A stretch of DNA of 64,000 bases from ZC4RG30 sp039917615 (lineage in GTDB: Bacteria > Pseudomonadota > Gammaproteobacteria > Steroidobacterales > Steroidobacteraceae), in assembly GCA_039917615.1 (NCBI GenBank), contig JBDSJD010000012.1, forward strand, positions 1-64,000, written 5' to 3'. Shown piece by piece: positions 51,630-59,658 of the stretch. The notes below the pieces were generated by a model, which was not told the origin of the DNA, made no database searches, and worked only from the letters and a program-made list of their open reading frames with translations. The stretch's first letter is position 1; each line of letters opens with the position of its first letter. The position numbers were made by a program, and so were the translations under genes.

Positions 51630-52004
51630 TCGAGTGGTAGCCGGCAAGGCCGGACATATGCATCTGTCGGAGGACGCCGGTAACCATTCAGGCGATTTGC
51701 TGCACCTCCGCAGCCGACACCCTGCCGCGTCGACTGGGACCACGCCGGGCGTAGAGGCGATCAAGCCGCTCCGAAAGTGCGGGGGCTGTCGACGACGGTT
51801 CGCCGGCGGTGGTGCCCTGCCAGGCCGTGAGGGCCATGGCAGCAGCCAGAAATGCCGATGCGCGACAGGGACCAGGGCTGATTCATGGATTCCCTTCCTT
51901 ACAGATGACGGATGCGGCTGTTCGACCAAGGTACATGAAGGCGAGCCACGCGAATGTCTGCTTCATCGAATTCGCGCGGGTCAGGAGGGATCTCGATTCA
52001 CCGG
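51630..52004. other. Gap between the convergent GntR modules, no gene supported
   Basis: On the minus strand a frame reads AFLAAAMALTAWQGTTAGEP and then SERLDRLYARRGPSRRGRVS before a stop at about 51690. It looks like a decayed secreted peptide, but it lacks a good start. No terminator hairpin is obvious. Confidence 0.35.
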
Positions 52005-52871
52005 TCATCGAACCGTGCTGGAACCAAGCCCTTCCATTTCTGGCTGGCGCGGCGGCGCGGACAAGGCACGGAAACTGACAAGCCCGATGGTCAGGAAAAC
52101 AAGGCTTCCCAGGAAAGGACTCCATGAATCCAGATCCAGCAGCCGTCGCGCACTGGTGAGCGACAGAACTATCGGAGCCAGAATGAACATCCAGGCGATG
52201 TTATTCACCGTTACACGGATCGTGTGCAGGCGGTTCGCGTGTGTCTGGAGCGGGTCCGTCTTTCTGCCATAGATCTGCCAATACACCATGGACCCAAGCA
52301 GCATGTATCCAAGCGTGAGGATGCCGATGTTTGGAAGGGGACCGGCAAACCCGGGGAACGGATGCCGAGCGACATAAAACATGAATGCGACGAACGACGA
52401 ATAACTCAGGATGGCAAGGACGACGGTAAGCGGCGAGATGAAATCGAACAGCCCACGGCGTTGAAGAATGGCCTTGCGCTTGCTTTCCGGTGACGAGCGC
52501 CTGTGCACCTTGTTGAACCTGGTCGTGAACCACCCAAACAGGATGATCGGAACATATTGCAGAAAACAGTACGCAGTGAGCACTACGCCCAACCTACCTT
52601 CATCCCAGTCCGGGCGTTTCGTGTAGCTGAAGAACCCGCCCAGCAGCAACAATCCGAGCACTGCGACGACCGCGTTCGCGGTGCGGTATCGGGTGATAAA
52701 GCGCTCATGAGCACGACCGACGTCGACTCCCGGATAGAACTCCGCAAGGCGCTCGGCGGAACTGCTCTTCAGGTTTGTTTGGACAAGCCGGCTCAATCGG
52801 AGCGGATACAGCACCGACATCACCAGTATCTGCACCAGGAACACCGCAAGAAACGAATAGACCTCGATCAT
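52005..52871 (-). CDS. Polytopic membrane protein paired with a GntR regulator
   Basis: A 288-residue protein with about seven hydrophobic segments (MIEVYSFLAVFLVQILVMSV at the start, then TANAVVAVLGLLLLGGFFSY). No named family recognised. It begins 7 bases after the second GntR gene and belongs to its operon. The arrangement mirrors the GntR-DUF5808 module on the other strand, with the two pairs converging on 51.6-52.0 kb. Confidence 0.7.
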   Translation of the reverse strand: MIEVYSFLAVFLVQILVMSVLYPLRLSRLVQTNLKSSSAERLAEFYPGVDVGRAHERFITRYRTANAVVAVLGLLLLGGFFSYTKRPDWDEGRLGVVLTAYCFLQYVPIILFGWFTTRFNKVHRRSSPESKRKAILQRRGLFDFISPLTVVLAILSYSSFVAFMFYVARHPFPGFAGPLPNIGILTLGYMLLGSMVYWQIYGRKTDPLQTHANRLHTIRVTVNNIAWMFILAPIVLSLTSARRLLDLDSWSPFLGSLVFLTIGLVSFRALSAPPRQPEMEGLGSSTVR

Positions 52872-52878
52872 GAAAACC

Positions 52879-53265
52879 TCACTTTCCAGGTGGTTGCCGA
52901 TTGATGGCGCTGGCGAACGCATTGCGGATTTCCGAATCGGTCACGCCCGCCTCGCGCAGCTCGTCGATTGATTCGCTGAGCTTGCGCAGCGTCCATTCCT
53001 GCAGGTTGAACTTGCAGTTCGCCTTGGCCTTCGGGTGCACATAGGTACCCCGGTAGCCCTTCGTCTCGATGATGGAATCGCGCGTCAACAGCTGGTAAGC
53101 CTTCGCGACGGTCTTGCTGTTGAGATCGAGATCATTGGCGAGCTGACGAATTGACGGCAGCGCATCGCCCGGCTTCAGAACGCCGCCAATTACCGCAGCC
53201 TTGATCTGTTCGATGAGCTGTTCGAACTGCGGAAGGGGGCCGTCAATGTCGATCGTGATTTCCAT
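52879..53265 (-). CDS. GntR-family (YtrA-type) transcriptional regulator
   Basis: A 128-residue regulator: MEITIDIDGPLPQFEQLIEQ, winged helix with GDALPSIRQLANDLDLNSKT, wing ETKGYRGTYVHPKAK, and a short tail. I start at the ATG before EITIDIDG; the frame extends upstream through its presumed operator. It probably controls itself and the membrane protein downstream. It is diverged from the other island GntR, so the two are not a recent duplication. Confidence 0.9.
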   Translation of the reverse strand: MEITIDIDGPLPQFEQLIEQIKAAVIGGVLKPGDALPSIRQLANDLDLNSKTVAKAYQLLTRDSIIETKGYRGTYVHPKAKANCKFNLQEWTLRKLSESIDELREAGVTDSEIRNAFASAINRQPPGK

Positions 53266-53280
53266 CGAGCGCCAATCTCT

Positions 53281-53304
53281 TGTACCAGTTGATCCCATGG
53301 TACA
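53281..53304 (-). promoter_or_regulatory. Operator of the second GntR gene
   Basis: TGTACCA and TGGTACA form a seven-base inverted repeat with a ten-base spacer, 16 bases before the GntR start. Its half-site resembles that of the first module (GGTGTAC) but is not identical, which would allow separate control. Confidence 0.65.
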
Positions 53305-53711
53305 TGTGGCATGTTCGGATTGCAAGCCCAGGCTAAGTCGTCGGCCAGAATCCCACTACATGCGCATCCCGACCTCGTTGCTGCAGCTGGACGTGTGGCC
53401 CTGTACGCTCGTCTTTGAACGAACTCTCGCTGCAAAGGAACCTTTCCATACAGCTCGCCGCGTTTCATCGACATGTGAAGGCACTCCCCTATCCAATTCC
53501 TGCAAAAGCTTGGCGGACTTGGCGAAGGGAGCAGCCATGGCGATTCAAGAAAATCCGCCCGTGAACTCCAGAATTCACTACAAATTAGGAGCAGATCGCG
53601 CAAATTAATTATCGAAAACAGTGCACTAGAAGCGTGTGGGTACAATTGGGGGTATCTTGATTTCCCTCATTCCGACTTTCCGAAACCGCTCAAGCAGTTA
53701 CGAGCAACTCT
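53305..53711. other. Island right end, no gene supported
   Basis: Only a 60-codon minus-strand frame is present, with no recognisable features. The sequence becomes AT-rich near 53600. TGTGGGTACAATTGGGGGTA at 53635-53654 parallels the repeats inside the left end. Confidence 0.45.
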
Positions 53712-53831
53712 CGAGTCCTCTCCTGGCACCAAGTCAGTGTTTTAAGACATCTCACCAAGTCTCGAAACCTTCCAGAAGCCCCGCTTTTCGCGGGGTTTTT
53801 TGTGCCTTTTTGTCTCAAGACGTACCATGCA
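53712..53831 (+). repeat. Right direct repeat of the tRNA-Leu 3' end
   Basis: Starts CGAGTCCTCTCCTGGCACCA, so it carries the last bases of tRNA-Leu minus one G, then follows the left copy through the terminator to CGTACCATGCAA. It cannot form a tRNA by itself. It marks the right boundary of the island. Confidence 0.85.
53777..53803 (+). terminator. Duplicated intrinsic terminator in the right repeat
   Basis: CCCCGC and GCGGGG pair around a TTTTC loop and are followed by TTTTTTG. It corresponds to the tRNA-Leu terminator in the left repeat with loop changes only. Confidence 0.85.
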
Positions 53832-53888
53832 ATGGCCTGGGAATCAGTCCCCGAACGGCGGAGGTCTACAAAAGACCCATCATCATGT
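53830..53888 (+). pseudogene. Fragment resembling a LuxR/FixJ-type DNA-binding domain
   Basis: Just outside the right repeat, the plus frame reads NGLGISPRTAEVYKRPIIM, close to the recognition-helix region of FixJ-like regulators (LGISPRTVEVYRARVM). No more of the domain is present on either side, so it is a remnant, probably cut when the element inserted or during later rearrangement. Confidence 0.5.
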
Positions 53889-53890
53889 TG

Positions 53891-54151
53891 TCAACTTCGA
53901 TGGCCGCTGTTCTTCCGCAGTATGGCCGCCAGAATCAGCAGGAACGCCAGCAGCCGCACGACATATATTGCCGGGCTTCCTTCGTTTGGCCTGTCAAGAA
54001 ACAGGAATCCGACGCGATTCAACCCTTCGATCATGAATGCCAAAGCGAAGGCCAGGAACAATGGATCGCGTGTCTTGCGCCAGAACTTCGTGAAGAAGAG
54101 CGCGGCGGTCAATGACGCTGCAACGATGATGCCCAGGAGAAAGCTTTCCAT
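53891..54151 (-). CDS. DUF5985-like small membrane protein
   Basis: An 86-residue protein with three hydrophobic segments: MESFLLGIIVAASLTAALFF, DPLFLAFALAFMIEGLNRVG and VVRLLAFLLILAAIL. The central FWRKTRD..FLAFALAF..EGLNR text is typical of DUF5985, a family of unknown function. It is the last gene of a three-gene set with a second DUF5985-like protein and a winged-helix protein. Confidence 0.78.
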   Translation of the reverse strand: MESFLLGIIVAASLTAALFFTKFWRKTRDPLFLAFALAFMIEGLNRVGFLFLDRPNEGSPAIYVVRLLAFLLILAAILRKNSGHRS

Positions 54152-54156
54152 GGTTG

Positions 54157-54417
54157 CTACTCGCTTTCCCACACCAGGCCATAAACCAGCAGCAGCATGG
54201 CGGCTGCCGCCGTGGCAAGCCGCAACATGTAGAGATCCAGGCTGTTCGGTACCAACACCAGATCGACAAACAGCAGCATGTTGGATGTCGTTAATCCGAC
54301 AAAACAAAGCCCGCTCCACAGTAGCAACCTTTGCCGACCCCGCGCATAGCCGCGCAACAGCAACACTGCACACAGTAGTGTCGTCAGGACGCCGAGAATA
54401 TGGACGAATGGGGCCAT
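54157..54417 (-). CDS. DUF5985-like small membrane protein, second copy
   Basis: An 86-residue protein starting MAPFVHILGVLTTLLCAVLL, with GLCFVGLTTSNMLLFVDLVL and a third hydrophobic stretch (LRLATAAAAMLLLVYGLVW). The same length and layout as the downstream protein suggest an ancient pair that may form a complex. I begin at the ATG one base after the winged-helix gene's stop codon. Confidence 0.75.
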   Translation of the reverse strand: MAPFVHILGVLTTLLCAVLLLRGYARGRQRLLLWSGLCFVGLTTSNMLLFVDLVLVPNSLDLYMLRLATAAAAMLLLVYGLVWESE

Positions 54418-54418
54418 C

Positions 54419-54808
54419 TCAGTCCTCCGTCTTGAACTTGAACGCGCGCGCAAAATCCCGCACGGCCTCGGAACCCGCTTTCACGTGGATTAACTCGGCC
54501 AGACGCACAAGATGCTTGCGGTAGGTCTTCGCAACCTTGTCCATCAAATGCAGTTCGTCCCAGGCGACATTGTACGAGTAGCGGTTTGAAACATCGCTCG
54601 TGACGTTGATGAGCCCGTGCCGGGCAAGATCTCGCAAAATGGACTGAGCCTGGTCACGGCTGACGTATACACGGGCAGAGATATCACTTTCTGTCCACGC
54701 GACGGCCGGGTTTTCCCACAACAGAAGCAGAGATTCCAGATGAGGAACACTATCGATCCGGCGCTCGATAAACCGCAGCACATCGTCGGGGAATTCACCT
54801 TCTAGCAT
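54419..54808 (-). CDS. Winged-helix protein of the DUF5985 cassette
   Basis: A 129-residue protein with a helix-turn-helix region (SDISARVYVSRDQAQSILRD at ~41-60) followed by a wing (LARHGLINVTSDVSNRYSYN) and a helical C-terminus ending FKFKTED. Probably a small transcription regulator of the cassette. It starts MLEGEFPDDVLRFIERRIDS and is followed after one base by the first DUF5985-like gene. Confidence 0.75.
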   Translation of the reverse strand: MLEGEFPDDVLRFIERRIDSVPHLESLLLLWENPAVAWTESDISARVYVSRDQAQSILRDLARHGLINVTSDVSNRYSYNVAWDELHLMDKVAKTYRKHLVRLAELIHVKAGSEAVRDFARAFKFKTED

Positions 54809-54874
54809 CTTGGCAATTCTGGCACTTGGAGAAAGACTCTTAAGTACTCCAATTTTGCGCGCCCGACAACCCGT

Positions 54875-55792
54875 TCACGGGCTTGCAGAATAAGGCGCAG
54901 CCCGACCATGCAGATCGCCAGTGCGAATATGCAGATCGCGTTGCGGAAACGGAATCTCGATGCTGCGTGCTGCCAACTCGTCATCCAGAGCCCATAGCAA
55001 CTTGGCCTGAGTGTTCGCTGGCGACATCAGTCGCGGACGATCCACCCAGACGAGTAACTCGAAATTGAGACTGCTTTCTCCGAAGGCCACAAGCCAGCAA
55101 TCCGTATGGCGCAGGGGATGATCGTTCACCACTCCATCCACACGCGCGGCCGCAGCGAGCGCTGCCTCGCGGACGAGTTTCTTGTCTGTGCCGTAGGCCA
55201 CGCCAAAAGGAACACGCAGCCGACGGCTCGCCTCTCCAAAGGTCCAGTTCACAACACGGCCGTTCACGAATTCCGAGTTGGGAACAAGAATGTCGACTTC
55301 GTCATTGGTCGTCACGCGGGTGAAACGCAGGGCAATCTCGCGCACTTGTCCTCGCACACCGGATTGCAGATCCACAAAATCTCCCTGCTTGAGGCTGCGT
55401 TCGAGCAGCAGGATCACTCCGGAGACAAAATTACTGACAATGTTCTGAAGGCCAAACCCCAGGCCGATGCCTACCGCGCCGCCAATCAGCGCGAAGCTCG
55501 ACAGGTTCAGACCCGCGACCTGCAGCGCAACGAGCACGCCAATAATCCAGATGGCGTATCGCGTCAGTCGCCCGACCGTGTAACCAATGGCCGCTACCGC
55601 TCCTACTGCTTCCGCCCTGCGGGCCGCTCGTACAAATGCCCGCTCCGACCAGTGGGCGAGTAGCCATACGACCAGCATCGTGACAAGCACGTTGAAGACC
55701 GCGCTCAGTGTGATGGTAGAGCCACCGAACGCTACCAGGGGCACCCGCAAGAATTCTCGGATGCTTGAAATCATCTGTGCAAGGGTTTCCAC
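54875..55792 (-). CDS. Small-conductance mechanosensitive channel (MscS family)
   Basis: A 305-residue MscS-type channel. Three N-terminal membrane helices (residues ~20-130) include the pore helix GGAVGIGLGFGLQNIVSNFV; the beta domain follows (QGDFVDLQSGVRGQVREIAL) and then the C-terminal cage domain. The length resembles E. coli MscS (286). It relieves hypo-osmotic pressure. Upstream on the same strand is a broken antiporter-like tail. Confidence 0.9.
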   Translation of the reverse strand: METLAQMISSIREFLRVPLVAFGGSTITLSAVFNVLVTMLVVWLLAHWSERAFVRAARRAEAVGAVAAIGYTVGRLTRYAIWIIGVLVALQVAGLNLSSFALIGGAVGIGLGFGLQNIVSNFVSGVILLLERSLKQGDFVDLQSGVRGQVREIALRFTRVTTNDEVDILVPNSEFVNGRVVNWTFGEASRRLRVPFGVAYGTDKKLVREAALAAAARVDGVVNDHPLRHTDCWLVAFGESSLNFELLVWVDRPRLMSPANTQAKLLWALDDELAARSIEIPFPQRDLHIRTGDLHGRAAPYSASP

Positions 55793-55805
55793 TTACTCCC
55801 CCCGG

Positions 55806-56060
55806 TTCGGGCACATTGGTGCCCCAATTCGTATCCAGCAAGTCTGCATCAAGTTTGCCGACAATCGCGTCAGCTGCCGTGCGCGTTACAAGGCCGCCGC
55901 GCAATGCCGATTTGACTGTGGCCTTCTCGATTGTGACCAGATGTGCCCGCAATGCCAAGATCTGCTCTCCCGCCGTCCTGATATCGGCATCCAGCGTGAA
56001 GCGCCGCGATACTTCTTTCGGTCTGATCCAGCTTGCGGCGATAACGGACCCTCAGGACCA
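55806..56060 (-). pseudogene. Fragment resembling the C-terminal tail of a cation/proton antiporter
   Basis: The minus strand reads RRFTLDADIRTAGEQILALR, AHLVTIEKATVKSALRGGLV and TRTAADAIVGKLDADLLD, a helical, repeat-like pattern common in cytoplasmic tails of NhaP-type antiporters. There is no start, no membrane domain and no stop in this frame, which runs on into the mscS region. The family assignment is weak. Confidence 0.35.
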
Positions 56061-56238
56061 GGTAGAGCGAATCAGCAATAGGTCGGCGTTCCCGCAGACT
56101 TTCCAGCCGGCTCTCGCCGCAGAGACATTGAGAGCGGTTTCGTGAAGAGATTTCGTACGACGCGCGATTGCTGCACGCTTATACGGCTCAAGGTTCATAC
56201 TCACGAAAACTCAAAGCCACAACTGCTACCGGGATTCC

Positions 56239-58050
56239 ATGCCAGGCCCACACGCAATCGCCGTTATGGTCATCATGGCCATCACTTTGTTTCTGTATAC
56301 ACGCCCGTGGGTACGCATTGAACTAGTCTCTCTGGGGCTGGTGACTCTGCTGCTGGCAATGTTTTACATCTTTCCGTTCAGTGGCAAGAACGGGCACATC
56401 AGCGATGTCGATGTACTGGCCGTGTTTGGGCATCCCGCGCTGGTGGCAATCTGCTGCCTTATGATTCTTGGCCGCGGCCTGACCCTGACGGGTGCACTGG
56501 AACCCGCCGTCCGCCTGCTTGCACGACTCTGGAAGTGGAATCCATCCGCCGGACTGCTCGTCACGCTGGCCTTTGCCGCGACGGCAAGTGCATTCGTGAA
56601 TGACACTCCTGTAATGATCCTGATGCTGCCTTTGCTGCTCGGCATTGCAGAGCGGACGGGCAGTGCAGCATCGAAAGTCATGATGCCAGTAAATTTCGCC
56701 ATTCTCTGCGGTGGCATGCTGACCAGCATTGGCACGTCCACAAACATTCTGGTTCTTTCGATAGCCACCGATCTGGGGCTACCGCCGATGGGCATTTTCG
56801 CGTTCACGCCAATTGCCGCTGGTGCAGTACTGATTGCAATACCGTATCTGTGGCTGATAGCACCCAGGTTGCTTCCCGCGCACGCGCGCGCGGGAAGCTC
56901 CGTCGAACGAAAGTACGAAGCCCGACTGATGGCCGACAATGGCGGTCGACTGGTTGGAATCAGCGTTGCCACACTGGCGACAAAGATGGGACGTGTGTTG
57001 AGTGTGTTGCGAATTCAGCGCGGCCTGGACGTTATCGTGGCGTCTCCCGACACGGTATTTCAATCCGGTGACGGGGTGGTGGTTGCCGACACACCGGAGG
57101 GTCTGCGTGAACTTGCTGTGGTGTGCGGTCAGCCACTCATCGACCGGGAGACGCTCAAACATTTTGTGGCCGATGCAGAGTCACGAATAGACCAGAAACT
57201 GGCGGAACTCGTGGTTACTGCGGACTCCTCGCTAGTGGGCCGTACCCTTGGCGGCGCCGGGTTCACGGAAGAACATGGAATCGCAGTTGTCGGTGTATAT
57301 CGCGCCAACGAGCTTGAGCAGCGTCACGCTACCGACAACTCATCCGTAGTCATACAGGCGGCGGACGTATTGCTGGTCCAGGGTCGCGACGACCGCATAG
57401 CCGCCATGCGCGGGAAACGCGGGCTGCTTCTAATCGACTCCACCCTCCTTATTCCCAGAACGCCGAAGGCGCCATGGGCGTTGGCGATAATGACTGTTGT
57501 TATAGTTCTGGCGGCACTCAAGATCGTGCCTATTCATATTGCGGCACTGCTCGGCGTTGGAGCGATGCTGCTGACCGGCTGCGTGCTGATCGAGGGTCTG
57601 GGAAGGGCATTGAGTCTCGAAGTTGTATTGCTGGTCGCATCCAGCGTTGCACTTGGTCAGAGCCTGGTAGTAACGGGTGGTGCCGACTGGATTGCGTCTG
57701 GTGTCGCCGTCGCGATCAGGGATTTTCCTCCTTCCGGTCAGCTCGCCGCCTTCATGGTATTCGCAGCGTTGCTGACCAACTTTGTGTCCAACAGTGCAGC
57801 GGCGGCAATTGGCACTCCCATCGCAATGTCCATGGCATCGCTATTGGGAATTCCAGCGCAGCCTTTCGTGCTGGCCGTGCTGTTTGGTGCAAACCTGAGC
57901 TTCGCGACCCCCATGGCCTACCAGACAAATCTTCTGGTTATGAATGCAGCCGGATATTCCTTCCGCGACTTCGTAAGGGTCGGGACTCCGCTCGTGATCC
58001 TCATGGTAGTCGCGCTTTCAGTTCTGCTCGCAAGGCATTACGGGCTCTGA
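56239..58050 (+). CDS. SLC13-family permease with TrkA-C domains
   Basis: A 603-residue transporter of the divalent anion:sodium (SLC13/ArsB-like) superfamily. N-terminal membrane block includes FVNDTPVMILMLPLLLGIAE and NFAILCGGMLTSIGTSTNIL (~155-174, the NxxT-type substrate hairpin). Two soluble TrkA-C (RCK-C) modules cover ~220-400 (RIQRGLDVIVASPDTVFQSG). The second membrane block has TNFVSNSAAAAIGTPIAMSM. Such proteins move sulfate, dicarboxylates or similar anions; the substrate here is unknown. Confidence 0.88.
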   Translation: MPGPHAIAVMVIMAITLFLYTRPWVRIELVSLGLVTLLLAMFYIFPFSGKNGHISDVDVLAVFGHPALVAICCLMILGRGLTLTGALEPAVRLLARLWKWNPSAGLLVTLAFAATASAFVNDTPVMILMLPLLLGIAERTGSAASKVMMPVNFAILCGGMLTSIGTSTNILVLSIATDLGLPPMGIFAFTPIAAGAVLIAIPYLWLIAPRLLPAHARAGSSVERKYEARLMADNGGRLVGISVATLATKMGRVLSVLRIQRGLDVIVASPDTVFQSGDGVVVADTPEGLRELAVVCGQPLIDRETLKHFVADAESRIDQKLAELVVTADSSLVGRTLGGAGFTEEHGIAVVGVYRANELEQRHATDNSSVVIQAADVLLVQGRDDRIAAMRGKRGLLLIDSTLLIPRTPKAPWALAIMTVVIVLAALKIVPIHIAALLGVGAMLLTGCVLIEGLGRALSLEVVLLVASSVALGQSLVVTGGADWIASGVAVAIRDFPPSGQLAAFMVFAALLTNFVSNSAAAAIGTPIAMSMASLLGIPAQPFVLAVLFGANLSFATPMAYQTNLLVMNAAGYSFRDFVRVGTPLVILMVVALSVLLARHYGL

Positions 58051-58119
58051 TCCCCAATCGCAGCCCGGCGGATCAGACATCGATCCAGCCTTTACATACC
58101 AGTCATTCAGGAGCACGGT

Positions 58120-58218
58120 ATGCAGTTACAGATCAATACGGACTGCAGCTTGAAAGTACATGAGTCTGAATCGGAGCAATTGCGCGGGATCAAATGCGTC
58201 CAAACATGGACAGGATGA
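58120..58218 (+). pseudogene. Truncated HPF/RaiA-like start
   Basis: An AGGAG site precedes an ATG opening a 32-codon frame, MQLQINTDCSLKVHESESEQ, then LRGIKCVQTWTG-stop. The first residues resemble HPF/RaiA ribosome-hibernation proteins of the MQVQINTDHNIEG type. The conserved beta-alpha fold beyond residue ~25 is missing, so it is probably a remnant. Confidence 0.45.
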
Positions 58219-58269
58219 CAAGCGCTGCCTCTTGGAGGCCCGCGTCGAGGGCCGCAAGCCGATAGCCCA

Positions 58270-59577
58270 ATGAACTTTCCCCCATCTGCGCGTCGAACGC
58301 CCTTGCCGCTGCACTGGAAGATGGCAGCAGGATTTCTCGCCGGCGTGCTTGTCGGCCTCGTGGTGAATCTCGCCGGTGCGGGCGACGCCGGCTGGGTGAC
58401 GGGCTTGCGCGACTATTTCACCAACCCGGTTTCCGGCACCTTTCTCAACCTGATCTTCATGCTGATCGTACCGCTGCTGTTCTCGGCACTGGTAGTCGGC
58501 ATTGCCGAGATGGGCGACATTCGCGCATTGGGACGCATCGGCTGGAAGACCCTGGGCTATACCATCGTCCTCTCTGCTGTGGCGGTGCTGCTGGGCCTGC
58601 TGCTGGTCAACTGGCTGCAGCCCGGGGCCGGCGTCGATCCAACGCTGGCGCAGAGCTTGATCAGCGGCAACACCGAGCGGGCGCAGGTGATCGTCGACAG
58701 TATCGAATCGCAGCCACGCGGCCTCGACATGCTGCTCGCCATCGTGCCCAACAACATAGTGGCGGCAGCATCCAGCAACGGTTCGATTCTGGCGATGATG
58801 TTTTTTGCCGTCATGTTCGGAGTAGGACTGGTCCTCACTCCCTCGCCTGCAACGGCCGCACTCAAGCGCGGTATCGAGGGTGTTTTTGAAGTCTCCATGA
58901 CGCTCATAGGTCTCGTGATCCGTCTTGCGCCCTATGCCGTGTTCTGCTTCATGTTCAACCTGACTGCGGCATTTGGACTTGACCTGCTGGTCCGACTGGG
59001 CGCGTATGTAAGCGTGGTGGTGCTGGCACTGACCCTGCACCTTTTGTTCACGTACTCACTGGCACTTCGACTGGCAGGCTATTCTCCCTTGGCGTTTTTT
59101 CGTGGCGCGCAAGAGGCGATGGTGATGGCATTCTCGACCGCCTCCAGCAACGCGACCCTGCCCACCGCACTGCGGGTAGCAGAGGAACATCTGCGGCTAC
59201 CGAACAAGGTGTCGCGCTTTGTGCTCACGGTGGGTGCAACCGCCAACCAGAACGGAACCGCCCTGTTCGAGGGCGTGACAGTCATTTTCCTGGCGCAGTT
59301 CTTCGGAGTGGAACTTGGCCTCGGACAACAGGTGATGGTGATGCTGGTGTGTATCCTCGGGGGAATCGGCACTGCCGGAGTGCCCTCCGGCTCGCTGCCA
59401 GTGGTGGCATTGATCTGCGCCATGGTGGGAGTGAATCCGATAGGAATAGGCCTGATACTGGGCGTCAACCACTTTCTCGACATGTGCCGGACAACCCTGA
59501 ACGTGACCGGCGACCTGGTGCTTGCCAGTCTCGTGGCGCGGGGAGAACCCGACGGCCAAGCCGCGCAGGCAGGCTAG
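58270..59577 (+). CDS. Dicarboxylate/amino-acid:cation symporter (DAACS family)
   Basis: A 435-residue symporter of the DctA/GltP family. Eight membrane helices are expected; diagnostic segments are NLIFMLIVPLLFSALVVGIA (N-terminal), the serine-rich loop MAFSTASSNATLPTALRVAE (~278-297), TVGATANQNGTALFEGV (~318) and ILGVNHFLDMCRTTLNVTGD (~395). It would import glutamate or C4-dicarboxylates with protons or sodium. It lies 219 bases after the SLC13 gene in the same direction. Confidence 0.93.
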   Translation: MNFPPSARRTPLPLHWKMAAGFLAGVLVGLVVNLAGAGDAGWVTGLRDYFTNPVSGTFLNLIFMLIVPLLFSALVVGIAEMGDIRALGRIGWKTLGYTIVLSAVAVLLGLLLVNWLQPGAGVDPTLAQSLISGNTERAQVIVDSIESQPRGLDMLLAIVPNNIVAAASSNGSILAMMFFAVMFGVGLVLTPSPATAALKRGIEGVFEVSMTLIGLVIRLAPYAVFCFMFNLTAAFGLDLLVRLGAYVSVVVLALTLHLLFTYSLALRLAGYSPLAFFRGAQEAMVMAFSTASSNATLPTALRVAEEHLRLPNKVSRFVLTVGATANQNGTALFEGVTVIFLAQFFGVELGLGQQVMVMLVCILGGIGTAGVPSGSLPVVALICAMVGVNPIGIGLILGVNHFLDMCRTTLNVTGDLVLASLVARGEPDGQAAQAG

Positions 59578-59658
59578 CAATCTTCAGCCCGGCGTGTCCC
59601 CACCAGTTGCGGCGGGGGCTGCATGGGCTGCGCTCACTCGCAGCGCGGCTTTTGCACT

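Noticed and set aside
53356..53538. 60-codon minus-strand frame at the island's right end
   Set aside because: No ribosome-binding site, no known motif; indistinguishable from a chance frame.
53712..53731. Second tRNA-Leu gene
   Set aside because: Only the T-arm/acceptor end is present, with one G missing; no D-arm or anticodon arm upstream.
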